Positions 28,817-38,943 are shown, counted from the stretch's first letter. The stretch is 64,000 bases of DNA from Stratiformator vulcanicus (GCF_007744515.1 NZ_CP036268.1:1837712-1901711); one strand, 5' to 3'. Notes: generated by a model from the sequence alone, not told the origin. Numbers and translations are program-made.

Positions 28817-28933
28817 ATATAAAATCAAAGAGCAATGAAGTCGTCACAAGCCCGCCGCGCAAGCAAGGGATATCGCTCTTGCGGCACACGATATAAGAAT
28901 GAGGGTTATGACGGCCGCAGTATCCGGCGTACC

Positions 28934-29377
28934 TCAGGCACTCACTTCATCCCCCGTTGAAACAGCATAAATAGTAATCACGAGCGCCGCATCCACGTCC
29001 GCGACCCGTTGCAGTGTTTCCGGTTGCAACGACCACTGCAAATTCCGGGGATGGAGACCACTGTCAAAGCCGAGATTAAATTCTTTTTTCGACGCCAGCA
29101 CCCAGACGGAGAGCGCATCACCCGTCAACGCCGCGATAGCATCGCAAAACTCAAGGACCATCTGCTCCGCATTAAACTCGGTCCCGGCCCGCTTTTCCGG
29201 CTCAGTGAGTTCATAGCTCGCCAGATACTGGCCGTCGCTGGCCGTTTCATGCAAGGGGTAAGCGATGCCATCCAGCGACTTTGTAAGCGGAGCGGTCGGC
29301 CGAGTTGAAACTACGTCGAGATCGACATTTAAGAACTTGATGCTTAACTCATAGTCTCGTTCACTCGACTCACCCAC
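28934..29377 (-). CDS. Hypothetical protein coupled to pepA
   Basis: A soluble protein of about 147 residues. GTG 29377 overlaps the pepA stop codon by 8 bases, which suggests translational coupling; the frame is open to 29407. The sequence (IKFLNVDLDVVSTRPTAPLT, LVITIYAVSTGDEVSA) looks like an alpha/beta fold of about 140 residues, with no motif I can name. Its coupling to pepA argues against it being a retron effector despite lying next to the RT. Confidence 0.6.
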   Translation of the reverse strand: MGESSERDYELSIKFLNVDLDVVSTRPTAPLTKSLDGIAYPLHETASDGQYLASYELTEPEKRAGTEFNAEQMVLEFCDAIAALTGDALSVWVLASKKEFNLGFDSGLHPRNLQWSLQPETLQRVADVDAALVITIYAVSTGDEVSA

Positions 29378-30875
29378 GATTGGCCCCGTACTCAGCCGCG
29401 AGTTCAATTAAGCTGCGGACCATCGCCCCCGTCCCGCCGCCTTCCTGATCGCCGCGGCTGCTTTGGGCATAGGCGGGGCCGGCGATGTCAAGGTGGACCC
29501 AAGGGGTTTCGTCGACGAACTGCTCCAAAAACTTCGCGGCGGTGATTGCGCCGCCCCAGCGGGGGCCGACGTTCTTGCAGTCGGCGACATCGCTCTTTAA
29601 GAGTTCGGCGAAGTGCTCGTGCATCGGCAGTTCCCACACATGCTCGCCGGTCAGATGGGCGGCTGCGCGGACTTCGTTGCACCAAACCTCGTTGTTCGTG
29701 AAGGCTCCGACAACTTCATCACCCAGCGCGACCACGCAGGCCCCGGTCAACGTGGCGAGATCGATGAGGTGGTCGCAACCTTTTTCGACGGCGTAATCGA
29801 GGACGTCGGCGAGGACGAGCCGGCCTTCTGCATCCGTATTAAGAACTTCGATCGTGATGCCGCTGCGGGATTTTAAGACGTCACCCAGTTTATAGCTGTT
29901 GCCGCTGACCATGTTTTCGACGAGGCCGACGTAGCCGATGAGATTAACGGGCAGTTTCAGTCGCGCCGCCGCGGCTATCACTCCGATGACCGTCGCACCG
30001 CCAGCCATATCACACTTCATGTCCTTCATGCCTTCGGACGGCTTCATGCTCAGCCCGCCGCTATCGAACGTGACCCCTTTGCCGACGAGGGCCAACGTGG
30101 GGGCGTCCGGTTTCGTCGCACCGTTGTGTTTCATCACGACCACTCGCGGCGGTTTGTCGCTGCCTTGTGCGACCGCGAGCAGCGAACCCATCTGCTCCCG
30201 TTGCAGACTCTCCAACTCGAGCACTTCGACTTCAAAGCTGACGTGCTCCGCCAGTTCGCGGACGCGTTCGGCCACTGATTCGGGATAGATGTCGGCCGCC
30301 GGTCGGTTGACGAGTTCGCGGGTCAAATTGATCGACTCCCCGATCACATGTCCCCGCTGCAGGCCATCCGCGGCGGCTGTGGCTACTGCTTCGGTTTCGA
30401 CGAGGACCGTGATCGACTCGAACGGAAACCGCTTCGGTTCGTTCTGGTACAGTCCCTGACCGACGCTGCCGACGATCGCTTCGGCCGTCACGGTGCAGAT
30501 GGCGGTGTCCAATTCCAATTTGTCGACGGCGGCCTGTGGGCAATCGAAGGCGACCCGTTCGGTCTTTTTCTCCGAGATCAGGCGGGCCGCGGTGCGAATC
30601 GCTTTGCCAAGTTTGCCGCGGGTCAGCTCTTTCGGATCGCCGATGCCGACGAACAGCAGTCGTTTCGCTGCGATTTCCGGCACGTCTCGCAACGCGAGCG
30701 TCTCACCCAGCTTGCCGGTCAGGTCACCGGATTCGCGTAATCGGGCAATCCGCTCGCGAAGCGACATGTCGAACGCCGACTTCCCCGGCCCGGCCTCTCC
30801 CTCGCTGGGCACGCCCACGACGAGCCAGTCGGCGGCGATTTTGTTCCAATCCGTCGATGCGACTTCACACTTCAT
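29370..30875 (-). CDS. pepA: Leucyl aminopeptidase (M17)
   Basis: A cytosolic dizinc/dimanganese exopeptidase removing N-terminal residues, 501 residues, typical length. The C-terminal catalytic domain has GKGVTFDSGGLSMKPSEGMKDMKCDMAGGA-type metal ligands (visible as VTFDSGGLSMKPSEGMKDMK) and the family signature NTDAEGRLVLADVL. The N-terminal domain is the usual macrodomain-like part. ATG 30875 has GGAGGG about 9 bases upstream; an upstream start at 30953 is unlikely. A small downstream gene overlaps its stop. Confidence 0.95.
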   Translation of the reverse strand: MKCEVASTDWNKIAADWLVVGVPSEGEAGPGKSAFDMSLRERIARLRESGDLTGKLGETLALRDVPEIAAKRLLFVGIGDPKELTRGKLGKAIRTAARLISEKKTERVAFDCPQAAVDKLELDTAICTVTAEAIVGSVGQGLYQNEPKRFPFESITVLVETEAVATAAADGLQRGHVIGESINLTRELVNRPAADIYPESVAERVRELAEHVSFEVEVLELESLQREQMGSLLAVAQGSDKPPRVVVMKHNGATKPDAPTLALVGKGVTFDSGGLSMKPSEGMKDMKCDMAGGATVIGVIAAAARLKLPVNLIGYVGLVENMVSGNSYKLGDVLKSRSGITIEVLNTDAEGRLVLADVLDYAVEKGCDHLIDLATLTGACVVALGDEVVGAFTNNEVWCNEVRAAAHLTGEHVWELPMHEHFAELLKSDVADCKNVGPRWGGAITAAKFLEQFVDETPWVHLDIAGPAYAQSSRGDQEGGGTGAMVRSLIELAAEYGANRG

Positions 30876-31059
30876 CCGATTTTCCCTCCAAGATGGGCCG
30901 TCCGTGTACGAATCGCGCACCGGTGCGGGTTGAACTTCGACCTGAAACGCCATTCAATCCGGGGGCGGATTGAACGGCAAGCAAGGGGCGGCTGTGGCGG
31001 CACACGAGACGGCGTTCGAAACAGGGCCCCGTGAGCGATTACCGGACGAAATCGGTTTA

Positions 31060-31506
31060 ATGAGCCAGGAAAACGAACAGGCGAAGCAACGCAGCGACGA
31101 GCGCCGGCTCGGGCGGATGAAAACGATTGCGCGCCTGATGGACGACGCCGTCGGAATCCCCGGAACGAATCACAGAATCGGATGGGACGGCCTGATCGGT
31201 TTGATTCCGTTCGGAGGGGATGTCGTCACGTGTGTCATCGCATTGTGGCTCGTCTACGACGCCTTCAAGCTGGGGGCGTCCAGCGGCACGCTCAGCAGGA
31301 TGATCGCCAACGTGACGTTGGACCTGATCGTCGGACTCGTTCCCGCACTCGGCGACGTACTCGACTTCGTCTTCAAGGCGAATCGTCGCAATATGGAACT
31401 GCTCGAAGCCGACCTAGAGCGGCAGGCTGCGGAATCTGGCGGCAACGGGGTGATCAATGGCGACGCCGAAGTGCTCAAGACCGAACGGATCGACCGCGAT
31501 GGATGA
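31060..31506 (+). CDS. DUF4112 membrane protein
   Basis: A protein of about 148 residues with two hydrophobic segments, GLIPFGGDVVTCVIALWLVY and TLDLIVGLVPALGDVLDFVF. The repeated G-L-I-P-x-x-G-D-x pattern is typical of DUF4112. It probably sits in the inner membrane; function unknown. ATG 31060 gives MSQENEQAKQR; GTG/ATG codons further upstream (to 30970) are possible. Its last 8 bases overlap the GNAT start, so the two are probably co-translated. Confidence 0.75.
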   Translation: MSQENEQAKQRSDERRLGRMKTIARLMDDAVGIPGTNHRIGWDGLIGLIPFGGDVVTCVIALWLVYDAFKLGASSGTLSRMIANVTLDLIVGLVPALGDVLDFVFKANRRNMELLEADLERQAAESGGNGVINGDAEVLKTERIDRDG

Positions 31507-32002
31507 TCCTCCTGCGGTCGAGATTCGGATAGCGACGCCCGACGACCTCGACATTCTGCTTGCAGGCGTCCGAGCGCTCGCCGAGTACGAATTGCTCAGC
31601 CATCAAGTCACCGCGACGGAAGAAGACTACCGCCGCGAATTCTTCGGAGCGCATGCGGTCGCGGAAGGCTGGATCGCGTGGGTCGCGGAGGAGCCGGCGG
31701 GAATTGCCATCACGTATCGCAATTTCTCGACGTTCGCCGGCCGGGCTGGGGTTCATTTGGAAGACCTTTACGTCTGGCCAGAGTTTCGGGATCGCGGCGT
31801 GGGTTTCTCACTCGTCCGCCGAGTGGCCGCACGGGCGGAAGAGCTCGGGGCCTCTAAGCTCGTATGGCAGGTACTCGACTGGAACGCGCCGGCGATCGCG
31901 TTCTACGAGCAACTCGGGGCGAACTTTCCCTCGCAATGGCGGGAATGTGCCCTGACCGCACAGCAAATCACGCGGCTGAGCGATTCGCCCGACGCTTCGT
32001 AA
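31499..32002 (+). CDS. GNAT-family N-acetyltransferase
   Basis: A 167-residue acetyl-CoA-dependent acyltransferase. Strand beta4 and the acetyl-CoA loop are visible in VHLEDLYVWPEFRDRGVGFSLVRRV, followed by LVWQVLDWNAPAIAFYEQLGA, the pattern of diamine/spermidine-type acetyltransferases (the DWNxxAxxFYxxLGA motif). Substrate uncertain; a polyamine or small amine is possible. ATG 31499 overlaps the DUF4112 stop. Confidence 0.88.
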   Translation: MDDPPAVEIRIATPDDLDILLAGVRALAEYELLSHQVTATEEDYRREFFGAHAVAEGWIAWVAEEPAGIAITYRNFSTFAGRAGVHLEDLYVWPEFRDRGVGFSLVRRVAARAEELGASKLVWQVLDWNAPAIAFYEQLGANFPSQWRECALTAQQITRLSDSPDAS

Positions 32003-32043
32003 TCAAGTCGGCGGATCGACTTCAATGGGACGGAGGATGCTCA

Positions 32044-35025
32044 TCAGTGAGTCAGGAACGGTTTCGACAGCACCACTTCTTTAATGAGTGTTTCAAATCG
32101 ATAGTCGTCTGAGCGGGCGGCATCGACAATCTTTGGGATTGCGTCTTTATCATCAAATGTGAGAGTCCGGCCCAAGGCGTAAAGCATTAGCTTCTCGCTA
32201 AGCCCGCGCGCGAACTCTTCGCGGCGGGTCACCAGTTCTTTACGGACGCCCTCGGGGCCATTAATTTTTCGTCCGTCGGGCAAAACAGTCGTTAATTCAG
32301 ACGCCGGGATATCCCGCGAGCCGCCGATGCCGTCGAAGCGTTCCATGGGCAGGCCCCAGTAGTCGATCTTCTCATGACAGGACGCGCAACTCGGATTTGC
32401 ACGGTGGGCTTCGATCTGGGCCCGGACGCTCGTCGGATTCTTAATCGCCTGCTCTTCGTCGATAGGCGGGACATTCGCAGGGGGATTCGGTGGCGGCCGA
32501 TTAAAGAGCTTCTCAACGATGAACACACCGCGCTTGACGGGAGCGGACCGGGTCGGCTGCGCTCCCAACGCCAAGATACCCGCCGTTGTCGTCAGGCCGC
32601 CCCGTTGGGGGGTCGAAGTCAAACTCACTTGCCGGAATTCGCCGCCGCGGACACCATCAATTCCGTAATGACGCGCGAGTCGCTGATTAAGGAACGTCTC
32701 GTCGGAATTAAGGAATTCCACGATGCTGCCGTTCTCGCGGAGGACGTGGCGGACGAGATGTTCCAACTCCCCCTTCATCGCCTCGCGCAGGGCATCGTCC
32801 CATTCCGGAAAAACGGCCGGGTCTGGGGCGAGGTCATTAATGCGTCGGATGCCGATCCACTGCGAGGCAAAGTTCTGGACGAGCGCTTCAGACTTCGCAT
32901 CGGCCAGCATCCGCTCGACCTGCTGCCGAAGTTCGGCGTCGTCGCGCAATCGGCCATCGGCAGCCAGCGAGAGCAGTTCCTCGTCGGGCATCGTGCTCCA
33001 TAAGAAATAGGAAAGTCGTGAAGCAATTTCGTAGTCATTTAAACTATCGTCGGGACGCGACTCCTCGACCATGAAAAGAAACGACGGTGAGACAAGAACA
33101 GCCTGCAAGGCGACTTCCATCGCTGCTCGATGGTCGCTCCCGGCCGAGATTTCCAACTCGTAAATGCCGACATACTGACGGACCTCATCCGATGTGGCCG
33201 GACGACGGAATGCCCGTGTAGCGAATCGTTCGATGATCTGTTCGATCGGAGCGTTCGGATCATCTCCGACGATGGCACGGTGACTGGCCGGCGGCCACTG
33301 ATCGAAAAGCGGACCGATGAGTTGCGTCTCACAGATGACGAGACTCGGTACCTTCTTTAACTGCTTTTCGGAAACTTGCGAGTATGCACCGACGGTGACC
33401 TTCGGCTTCTGCCGATCAGTCGAAAACTCGAACTCATACCACCGCGGCTGATCGTCGAGGGGAATCGGTTCGACAGCCGTCTTGACGTCATTGAGAAAGA
33501 AGCCGAGGTAAACGACATCGGCAACTTCTTCGTTGGGAATCACATTGCCTCGGCCGTCGACGGCTTCGCTGTAAGCCTGAACGCGAAGTCGATAGGTCGC
33601 AAATTCGAGGTCATTCTCGAATGGCATATCACCCCGGCGAGAGATGTCACCACTCGGCGGGAGCACGACTTCGTAACCGTGTGCCCCTTTCCCCTCTCGC
33701 ACGGCAGACCAACCGCCATTCTTGGGCGGACTGCCCGATCCCCAGTCGAGCCGCAGGAACCGAAGTTCGCCCGGCGGCTGCCGCCACACATCGTGCTTCT
33801 TGGCCAGTTCTTGGAGCTTCAAAGGACTGTCTTTGATCGTTCCCGGATTCTTATGGTGATCACGATGTAGCGGGAAGTAACGATAGCTGAACGGCGTCGG
33901 CTCTTTTTCATCGACAAGCGCCAGTCGAAGCCCCTCGGCCGCTGAATCGAGATATTTCTCAAGCGTCGTTGGCGCAAGAGTCTGCACGTCGACGACGTTG
34001 TCGAAACCTTCGAGGCCGAGGTCCTGCGGAAAGCTGTCGGCCGGGGAATAGTCGATGAGCAGCAAATCGCGCATCGTGTTGTCGTACTCGGCCCGATTCA
34101 ACCGGCGCGTCCATCGGCCGGCGTTGCCTGTCGCTTCGGCCAGACGTTGCTTTAAGTAGTCGACCATCGCCTCATACTCAGCGATCGATGGTCGATCCTG
34201 CCCCGGTTCATCGGGAGGCATATCCTGCGCAATCAGCCGTTCGACGATCGGTTGCCATTCGGCCGGAGCATGCATGAGCGCGCCCGCAGAGAGCATCTCA
34301 TTCATTGCGAAATTACCCGCCGGGTCGGCGGCATCGTGGCAGTCGATGCAAAACTTCGCGAGGAACTCCCGCTCCCTGCGGCTGTCCTCTTCGGTCTCTT
34401 GCGAGACCGTCACCACCGGCACGTCGTTGGTCAGCACGGCCGGGCGCGTCAGTTCAGCCGGTTCGGTAAGCGGTGGTTTTGAGTCGAGAGCAACAGTCGG
34501 TGTTTCATCATCCGCGGTCGTCGTTGTCGGCTGCGTTAACGTGACGGGAGGCGCTGGGGTTGAGTCGCTCGTACCCTCAGCCGCGTCTGCGATCTGGTGA
34601 GGTAGCTGTGGAGATTCGTTGGATTGGAGCGACCATGCCAGAACGCCGACACCGACGAGCAGTAATGTGGCGATACCTGATAACCCGGCAAGCAGTGGCA
34701 GTTTTGAATTGGTCGAGTCCTTCGCGCTTCTCTTTGGAGTCGATCGCGAACCGCGAGTCGGCATTGAAGGACGAGTCTTTGGCGCGGAAGCGGTCGGAGA
34801 GCGACGGCGTTTCGGCGTTGCTGGCACTGGTGACCGAGCGGACGACTCGCTCGCATGCGGCCGTCGACGGACTTTTCCCACCGGCGCGGGCTGTTCAATT
34901 CGAACCGCCGCCTTGCAGCGCGGGCAGGCTACTTTGCGACCGACCAGCGTGGGCTTACGGACCTTCAGCGAAGCCTCACATTGAGAGCAGCGCACGGAAA
35001 ATGGTTCGAACGTGGCGGAAGACAT
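32044..35025 (-). CDS. DUF1592/DUF1588/DUF1587-type planctomycete cytochrome protein with N-terminal zinc ribbon
   Basis: A 993-residue membrane-anchored protein from ATG 35025. The first 45 residues hold a CSQC...CPRC zinc-ribbon-like unit; a basic, Pro/Ser-rich linker and one membrane helix (LLAGLSGIATLLLVGVGVLAW) follow. The exported part starts with a haem c site FCIDCHDAADPAGNF, then the planctomycete set DUF1587, DUF1595, DUF1592, DUF1588 (with PSCASCHEKIDYWGLPMERFDG, a second CxxCH) and DUF1585. Such proteins pair with DUF1552 proteins, and that gene is 49 bases upstream. They are thought to act in periplasmic redox or polymer degradation; the substrate is unknown. Confidence 0.88.
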   Translation of the reverse strand: MSSATFEPFSVRCSQCEASLKVRKPTLVGRKVACPRCKAAVRIEQPAPVGKVRRRPHASESSARSPVPATPKRRRSPTASAPKTRPSMPTRGSRSTPKRSAKDSTNSKLPLLAGLSGIATLLLVGVGVLAWSLQSNESPQLPHQIADAAEGTSDSTPAPPVTLTQPTTTTADDETPTVALDSKPPLTEPAELTRPAVLTNDVPVVTVSQETEEDSRREREFLAKFCIDCHDAADPAGNFAMNEMLSAGALMHAPAEWQPIVERLIAQDMPPDEPGQDRPSIAEYEAMVDYLKQRLAEATGNAGRWTRRLNRAEYDNTMRDLLLIDYSPADSFPQDLGLEGFDNVVDVQTLAPTTLEKYLDSAAEGLRLALVDEKEPTPFSYRYFPLHRDHHKNPGTIKDSPLKLQELAKKHDVWRQPPGELRFLRLDWGSGSPPKNGGWSAVREGKGAHGYEVVLPPSGDISRRGDMPFENDLEFATYRLRVQAYSEAVDGRGNVIPNEEVADVVYLGFFLNDVKTAVEPIPLDDQPRWYEFEFSTDRQKPKVTVGAYSQVSEKQLKKVPSLVICETQLIGPLFDQWPPASHRAIVGDDPNAPIEQIIERFATRAFRRPATSDEVRQYVGIYELEISAGSDHRAAMEVALQAVLVSPSFLFMVEESRPDDSLNDYEIASRLSYFLWSTMPDEELLSLAADGRLRDDAELRQQVERMLADAKSEALVQNFASQWIGIRRINDLAPDPAVFPEWDDALREAMKGELEHLVRHVLRENGSIVEFLNSDETFLNQRLARHYGIDGVRGGEFRQVSLTSTPQRGGLTTTAGILALGAQPTRSAPVKRGVFIVEKLFNRPPPNPPANVPPIDEEQAIKNPTSVRAQIEAHRANPSCASCHEKIDYWGLPMERFDGIGGSRDIPASELTTVLPDGRKINGPEGVRKELVTRREEFARGLSEKLMLYALGRTLTFDDKDAIPKIVDAARSDDYRFETLIKEVVLSKPFLTH

Positions 35026-35074
35026 ACCTGATCTACCTGAGCGCAGTGGGAATACTGATCGGCAATTCGACGAC

Positions 35075-36556
35075 TTACGCCAGACCGCTGAGCGGACCGT
35101 TGCTGTCGGCGAAGTTCTCGTCGGGCATGCCCATCGATTCCATAACGTTGACGTACAAATTCGATAGCGGAGTGCCGTCGTCGAAAGTGACATGTCGACC
35201 GGTCGACAAGTTGCCGCCCGCCTTGCCCGCCATCAGGATCGGACAGTTCTGCTGCCCATGAGCGTCGTAAGTCACTTCTTTTCGTCCACGACGACCATTG
35301 GGACCGTTCGTCAAACCGGCCCCGTAAAAGACGAGTGAGTTGTCGAGCACCGAGCCGCTGGACTCCTGAATGCCGTCCAACTTTTGCAAGAAGTAGGACA
35401 GTTGCTCGATGTGCATGCGGTCGATCGCCCGCGCTCCGGCGAACTTCTTCGGGTCACCACCATTGTGGGCATAGACGCCGTGCGGGTCTTCGGGGAAGCC
35501 GAGAAACTTGAAGCTTCCGAAGTAACCGCCGAGCCGAAGCGTCACGATGCGAGTCACGTCGGTCTGCAGGGCCAAGGCGACTAAATCGAGCATCAGCCGC
35601 ATCTCTTCCACTCGTCCCGCTCCGTCGCCGCCATAACCGCCACGGCCTTTGCTCGGCTCCGGTCGCTTCGTCCCCTTGGGCAGGTCAATCGGCACGTTCT
35701 CCCACTCTTTCTGCCGGGCGACCCGTTTTTCAATCTCTCGAATCGAAGTCGCGTATTCGTCGAGCTTTCGGCGGTCTTCAGGCGCGACTTTGGACCCCAA
35801 TCTGTTGAGGTCTTGCCTGAGGCTGTCGAGGATGCTGCGTCGCTTACGGCGATTCGCCTCGCGTTCGGCCTGTTGCTCGGCATTGCCGTCTGTAAAGAGG
35901 CGATCGAATAGCGCGGCCGGGTCACCTTCGACGGGGCAGACGTTTCCATCGGCGTCATAGCTCAGGAAACCCATGTAGCCGAGTCCGGTCGCCTCGCGGG
36001 TGTTGTAGCTTCCCCCACCGACGACAACTTCGAGCGAGGAGTAGCGGGTCCGATCGCCGATCTTGCTCGCCATATACTGGTCGAGCGACATGCGATTTTT
36101 CAGCGACACGCCCGGCGTGCCCGAAATATTTGCTCCAGTCAGCAGAGTTCCGAGGTCCTGCCCGTGGCCGTTGACGACACTGTTCGGAATGCCGTCGTTG
36201 GCGTGCTTAAGCCCGCTAAGCACGAGCAGCCGATCCTTGACCGGAGCCAGCGGCTCGAGAGTCGACGTCAGCCGGAAGTCGGGACCGGTATCGGCGACGA
36301 AGCCGCCCGGCAGGATGCCGTTCTTGCCCCACTTGTTCGCCCGTTCGACGTTCTCACCGTCGCGATAAGGGAAGAATCCGTCCTCGCCCGTCCAGATACC
36401 GCCCTCGACGCCGATGAAAACGCTGCGCACCGGATCGCCGCCGGACTGTCCCGCCGCGACCGCCGTGATTGGCGTCATGGCCTCCAACATCGGCAGGGCT
36501 AGCGTTCCGCCGACACCACGAAGGACCGCGCGTCGTGAGAGAGGGGAGTGCAGCAT
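35075..36556 (-). CDS. DUF1552 secreted protein
   Basis: A 493-residue protein from ATG 36556, starting [21 protein letters not shown], a twin-arginine-type export signal (SRRAVLRG). The body belongs to the DUF1552 family, a sulfatase/alkaline-phosphatase-like fold; conserved stretches include [33 protein letters not shown] and [15 protein letters not shown]. It is partnered with the DUF1592 protein encoded 49 bases downstream, and the pair is probably one operon acting in the periplasm. Enzyme activity has not been established. Confidence 0.92.
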   Translation of the reverse strand: MLHSPLSRRAVLRGVGGTLALPMLEAMTPITAVAAGQSGGDPVRSVFIGVEGGIWTGEDGFFPYRDGENVERANKWGKNGILPGGFVADTGPDFRLTSTLEPLAPVKDRLLVLSGLKHANDGIPNSVVNGHGQDLGTLLTGANISGTPGVSLKNRMSLDQYMASKIGDRTRYSSLEVVVGGGSYNTREATGLGYMGFLSYDADGNVCPVEGDPAALFDRLFTDGNAEQQAEREANRRKRRSILDSLRQDLNRLGSKVAPEDRRKLDEYATSIREIEKRVARQKEWENVPIDLPKGTKRPEPSKGRGGYGGDGAGRVEEMRLMLDLVALALQTDVTRIVTLRLGGYFGSFKFLGFPEDPHGVYAHNGGDPKKFAGARAIDRMHIEQLSYFLQKLDGIQESSGSVLDNSLVFYGAGLTNGPNGRRGRKEVTYDAHGQQNCPILMAGKAGGNLSTGRHVTFDDGTPLSNLYVNVMESMGMPDENFADSNGPLSGLA

Positions 36557-36886
36557 GAGAGCGTCCCGTTGCTGTAATTCGTTTCAATAACAGTCTCAGA
36601 TATGTTACCCGATAGCAGTATCGGAAGTCACGTTTTCAACCGAGCAGGTTCTTGACGTAACCGGAACGGGAGTTGAATTGACACCAAGAGTCCAAACAAC
36701 AAGTCTCGAAGAGCCATGAAGAGCACCGGGCGTTTTTCGGCGAATCCGTCCCGGCTGGAACTGATTTAAATGCCAGCTAAGATCAGGATCAATAGCCAGC
36801 CTTGTCGTCGTTTCATTCCTTTTCACCGGAGTGGCGACTCGACAGTATCGGATGTTGATCCCCTCCTGCGTTATCGGAGCCAGGTC
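36557..36886. other. Divergent intergenic region
   Basis: 330 bases between DUF1552 and the phosphodiesterase gene. It contains one small palindrome, CCGATA-gcag-TATCGG at 36609-36624, close to the DUF1552 start, which could be an operator. No convincing gene. Confidence 0.4.
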
Positions 36887-37753
36887 TTGAAAAATATCAC
36901 TTGCGCTTTCGCCATCTTTCTGCTGGCCCCTTGCTTCTGCTCGGCCGCACCTCCGGCTACCACCGCGGTCAGCTTTAATATCCGGGTGGGAGCCGCACGC
37001 GATGGTGAGAATAGTTGGAAATTTCGTAAGGATAATCTCGTCAAGTCGATCAAGACGCTCTCACCGGACCTCTTGGGGACTCAGGAAACGCTCCCGTTCC
37101 AGCGGGACTTCCTCGCCCAACAACTCCCTGAGTACAGCGTGTTCGGCGTCGGTCGTGAAGACGGCCGGGAGAAGGGCGAGATTATGGCGATCTTTTGGCG
37201 AACGGAACGGTTTGAGAAACTCGATGGCGGTCACTTCTGGTTAAGCGAAACCCCAGAAGACGCCGGTAGTAAAAGCTGGGACAGTTCCCTTCCGCGTATG
37301 GCGACCTGGGTCCAACTTCGAGATCGGCTCGATGAAGACGCGCAACCGATCTATTTCATCAATACGCATTTCGACCACCGCGGTCCGGACGCACGCTTGC
37401 AAAGTGCGAACCTCATTCGCAAGCGCATCGGCGAACTGGGAAGAGGCTGCTCCGTCATTTTGACCGGCGACTTTAATGCGAACGAGGGAAGCCCCCCATA
37501 CCGCGCCATGTTTGCTGAGCGAGCGAAAGTAAAATCACCTTTGGTCGATACCTTTCGCACCGTCCACTCGCTACGTGGTGACAACGAGGGGACATGGAGC
37601 GCCTTTAAGGCAGATCACAAGTCTTCCCGGCGAATCGACTGGATCGGCTGTTCCCGCGACTGGACGATTAAGAAAGCCGGCATCGATCGGAAAGGCTACG
37701 AGGGGCGATACCCTTCAGACCACTACGCCGTGTTCGCAGTTTTGACGCGATAG
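36887..37753 (+). CDS. Secreted endonuclease/exonuclease/phosphatase-family protein
   Basis: An exported protein of about 288 residues. TTG 36887 has GGAG 7 bases upstream and gives a signal peptide LKNITCAFAIFLLAPCFCSA. The EEP fold motifs are present: VSFNIRVG (Asn), LLGTQETL (catalytic Glu), YFINTHFDHRGPDAR (His), ILTGDFNANEGSPPYRAM (Asp/Asn) and RRIDWIGCS...YPSDHYAVFA (Asp-His). It is probably a metal-dependent phosphodiesterase or phosphatase in the periplasm; the nearest secreted groups act on nucleic acids, phosphoesters or sphingomyelin. An upstream start at 36770 would lack a signal at the N-terminus. Confidence 0.85.
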   Translation: MKNITCAFAIFLLAPCFCSAAPPATTAVSFNIRVGAARDGENSWKFRKDNLVKSIKTLSPDLLGTQETLPFQRDFLAQQLPEYSVFGVGREDGREKGEIMAIFWRTERFEKLDGGHFWLSETPEDAGSKSWDSSLPRMATWVQLRDRLDEDAQPIYFINTHFDHRGPDARLQSANLIRKRIGELGRGCSVILTGDFNANEGSPPYRAMFAERAKVKSPLVDTFRTVHSLRGDNEGTWSAFKADHKSSRRIDWIGCSRDWTIKKAGIDRKGYEGRYPSDHYAVFAVLTR

Positions 37754-38063
37754 GTGGTCTTTAAAGTTCATCTCATCGCTGTGCCTTCGGGCGTCTTCAA
37801 CAGCGACTGACGTTCATGCAACGGCATATCAGATTTTGTCTTGATTATTGATGTTTGGGCCGCCGACCGAGATTTTGTCCGGGAAGTAACAACAATGAAT
37901 TTGATCTGACGTGATTTTCTAAAAACTAGAGCAGATTCCTGCTGTCTGTGGCGGCTCTCGTGCGCGTGACGCCTGCAAATTCTTACGAATCGCCGCCGGA
38001 AACCGCTACACTTATGTGAGATTCGCTCTAGCGAGCTCGATTGGTTGCGCTTACTCAACAGAG
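37754..38063. other. Intergenic region without recognised gene
   Basis: 310 bases, AT-richer in the middle (around 37840-37930), between the phosphodiesterase stop and the tRNA-Arg 3' end. No clear terminator hairpin with a T-run. Confidence 0.4.
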
Positions 38064-38137
38064 CGTCCCCGAGAGGATTCGAACCTCTAACCTTCGGCTT
38101 CGGAGGCCGACGCTCTATCCAGTTGAGCTACGGGGAC
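38064..38137 (-). tRNA. tRNA-Arg (anticodon CCG)
   Basis: A 74-base cloverleaf read on the minus strand: acceptor GTCCCCG / CGGGGAC, D arm GTAGCTCAACTGGATAGAGC, anticodon stem TCGGC / GCCGA around loop CTCCGAA (anticodon CCG, reads CGG), and T arm AGAGGTTCGAATCCTCT. CCA is not encoded. Confidence 0.95.
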
Positions 38138-38244
38138 GTATTAGCGGGCGAACGGCGCCTCGTCGGCAGACGAAACTCGCCTCGCTCAGCGGCGGATCGA
38201 AAAGTGTAGTGCCCTTCGATGGACCGGTCAAACCGGGCGAAGGT

Positions 38245-38943
38245 TCACCCGTTACCATTGCCGGGCCGAAACCGATATCCGATGCCTCGGACGGTCTCGA
38301 CGTAATCGGCCTTCTGGTTCAGTTTCTGCCGCAAAGAACGGATGTGGACGTCGATCGTGCGTTCGAGGGCGTTGGCGTCTTCGCCTCGGCACGTATCCAT
38401 CAATTCGTTGCGGCTGAATGGCCGACCGGGCTGCCGAATCAGCGTCCACAGCAATCGGAATTCCGTCGGGGTGAGACCGACCTCTTTGCCGTCAATCGTA
38501 CACATGTGATTGACACGATCGATGGTGACGCCGCCGGAGGCGAGTTGATCAGACTGTTGCCCGTTCGCCGGGGTCCGTCGCAGCAATGCCTTGATGCGAT
38601 GAATCAGAGGTTTCGTCTTGAACGGTTTCAGAACGTAGTCGTCGGCGCCCATGCTGAAACCGACGATTTCGTCGACCTCCTCCCCACGGGCAGTCAGCAT
38701 CAAGATTCGCAGATGCTGTGTGCGCGGATCGCTCCGCAGCTCTCGGCAAACCTCCAAGCCGTCAAACACCGGCAGCATCAGATCGAGAATGATGAGATCG
38801 GGCAGGAGCGACTGGGCCCGCCGGAGCCCGTCCTGACCATCGGCACAATGGACGACGTCAAAGCCTTCCCTCTCCAGATTGTACTGAAGAATCTCGGCCA
38901 GATCGCGTTCGTCCTCGACCAAGAGGATATTGGGCTTTTTCAT
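38245..38943 (-). CDS. phoB: Phosphate regulon response regulator PhoB-like
   Basis: A 232-residue OmpR-family regulator. The N-terminal receiver has ILLVEDERDLAEIL, phosphoacceptor Asp in LIILDLMLPVFDGLEVC, the Thr/Ser switch in ILMLTARG and Lys in DDYVLKPF. The C-terminal winged helix includes LTPTEFRLLWTLIRQPGRPF and TIDVHIRSLRQKLNQKADYV with RGIGYRF. The PhoB assignment follows from the PhoU and PhoR genes upstream on the same strand. It probably binds Pho boxes after phosphorylation by PhoR. Confidence 0.93.
   Translation of the reverse strand: MKKPNILLVEDERDLAEILQYNLEREGFDVVHCADGQDGLRRAQSLLPDLIILDLMLPVFDGLEVCRELRSDPRTQHLRILMLTARGEEVDEIVGFSMGADDYVLKPFKTKPLIHRIKALLRRTPANGQQSDQLASGGVTIDRVNHMCTIDGKEVGLTPTEFRLLWTLIRQPGRPFSRNELMDTCRGEDANALERTIDVHIRSLRQKLNQKADYVETVRGIGYRFRPGNGNG

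Noticed and set aside
36605-36826. 73-codon minus-strand frame
   Set aside because: Lies in the divergent promoter region and has no hydrophobic, repeat or motif character.
37768-38058. 96-codon minus-strand frame before tRNA-Arg
   Set aside because: Arg/Ser-rich with no fold; composition resembles non-coding DNA.
38064-38137. Integrated element at tRNA-Arg
   Set aside because: No integrase, no repeated tRNA 3' end and no change of gene style on either side.
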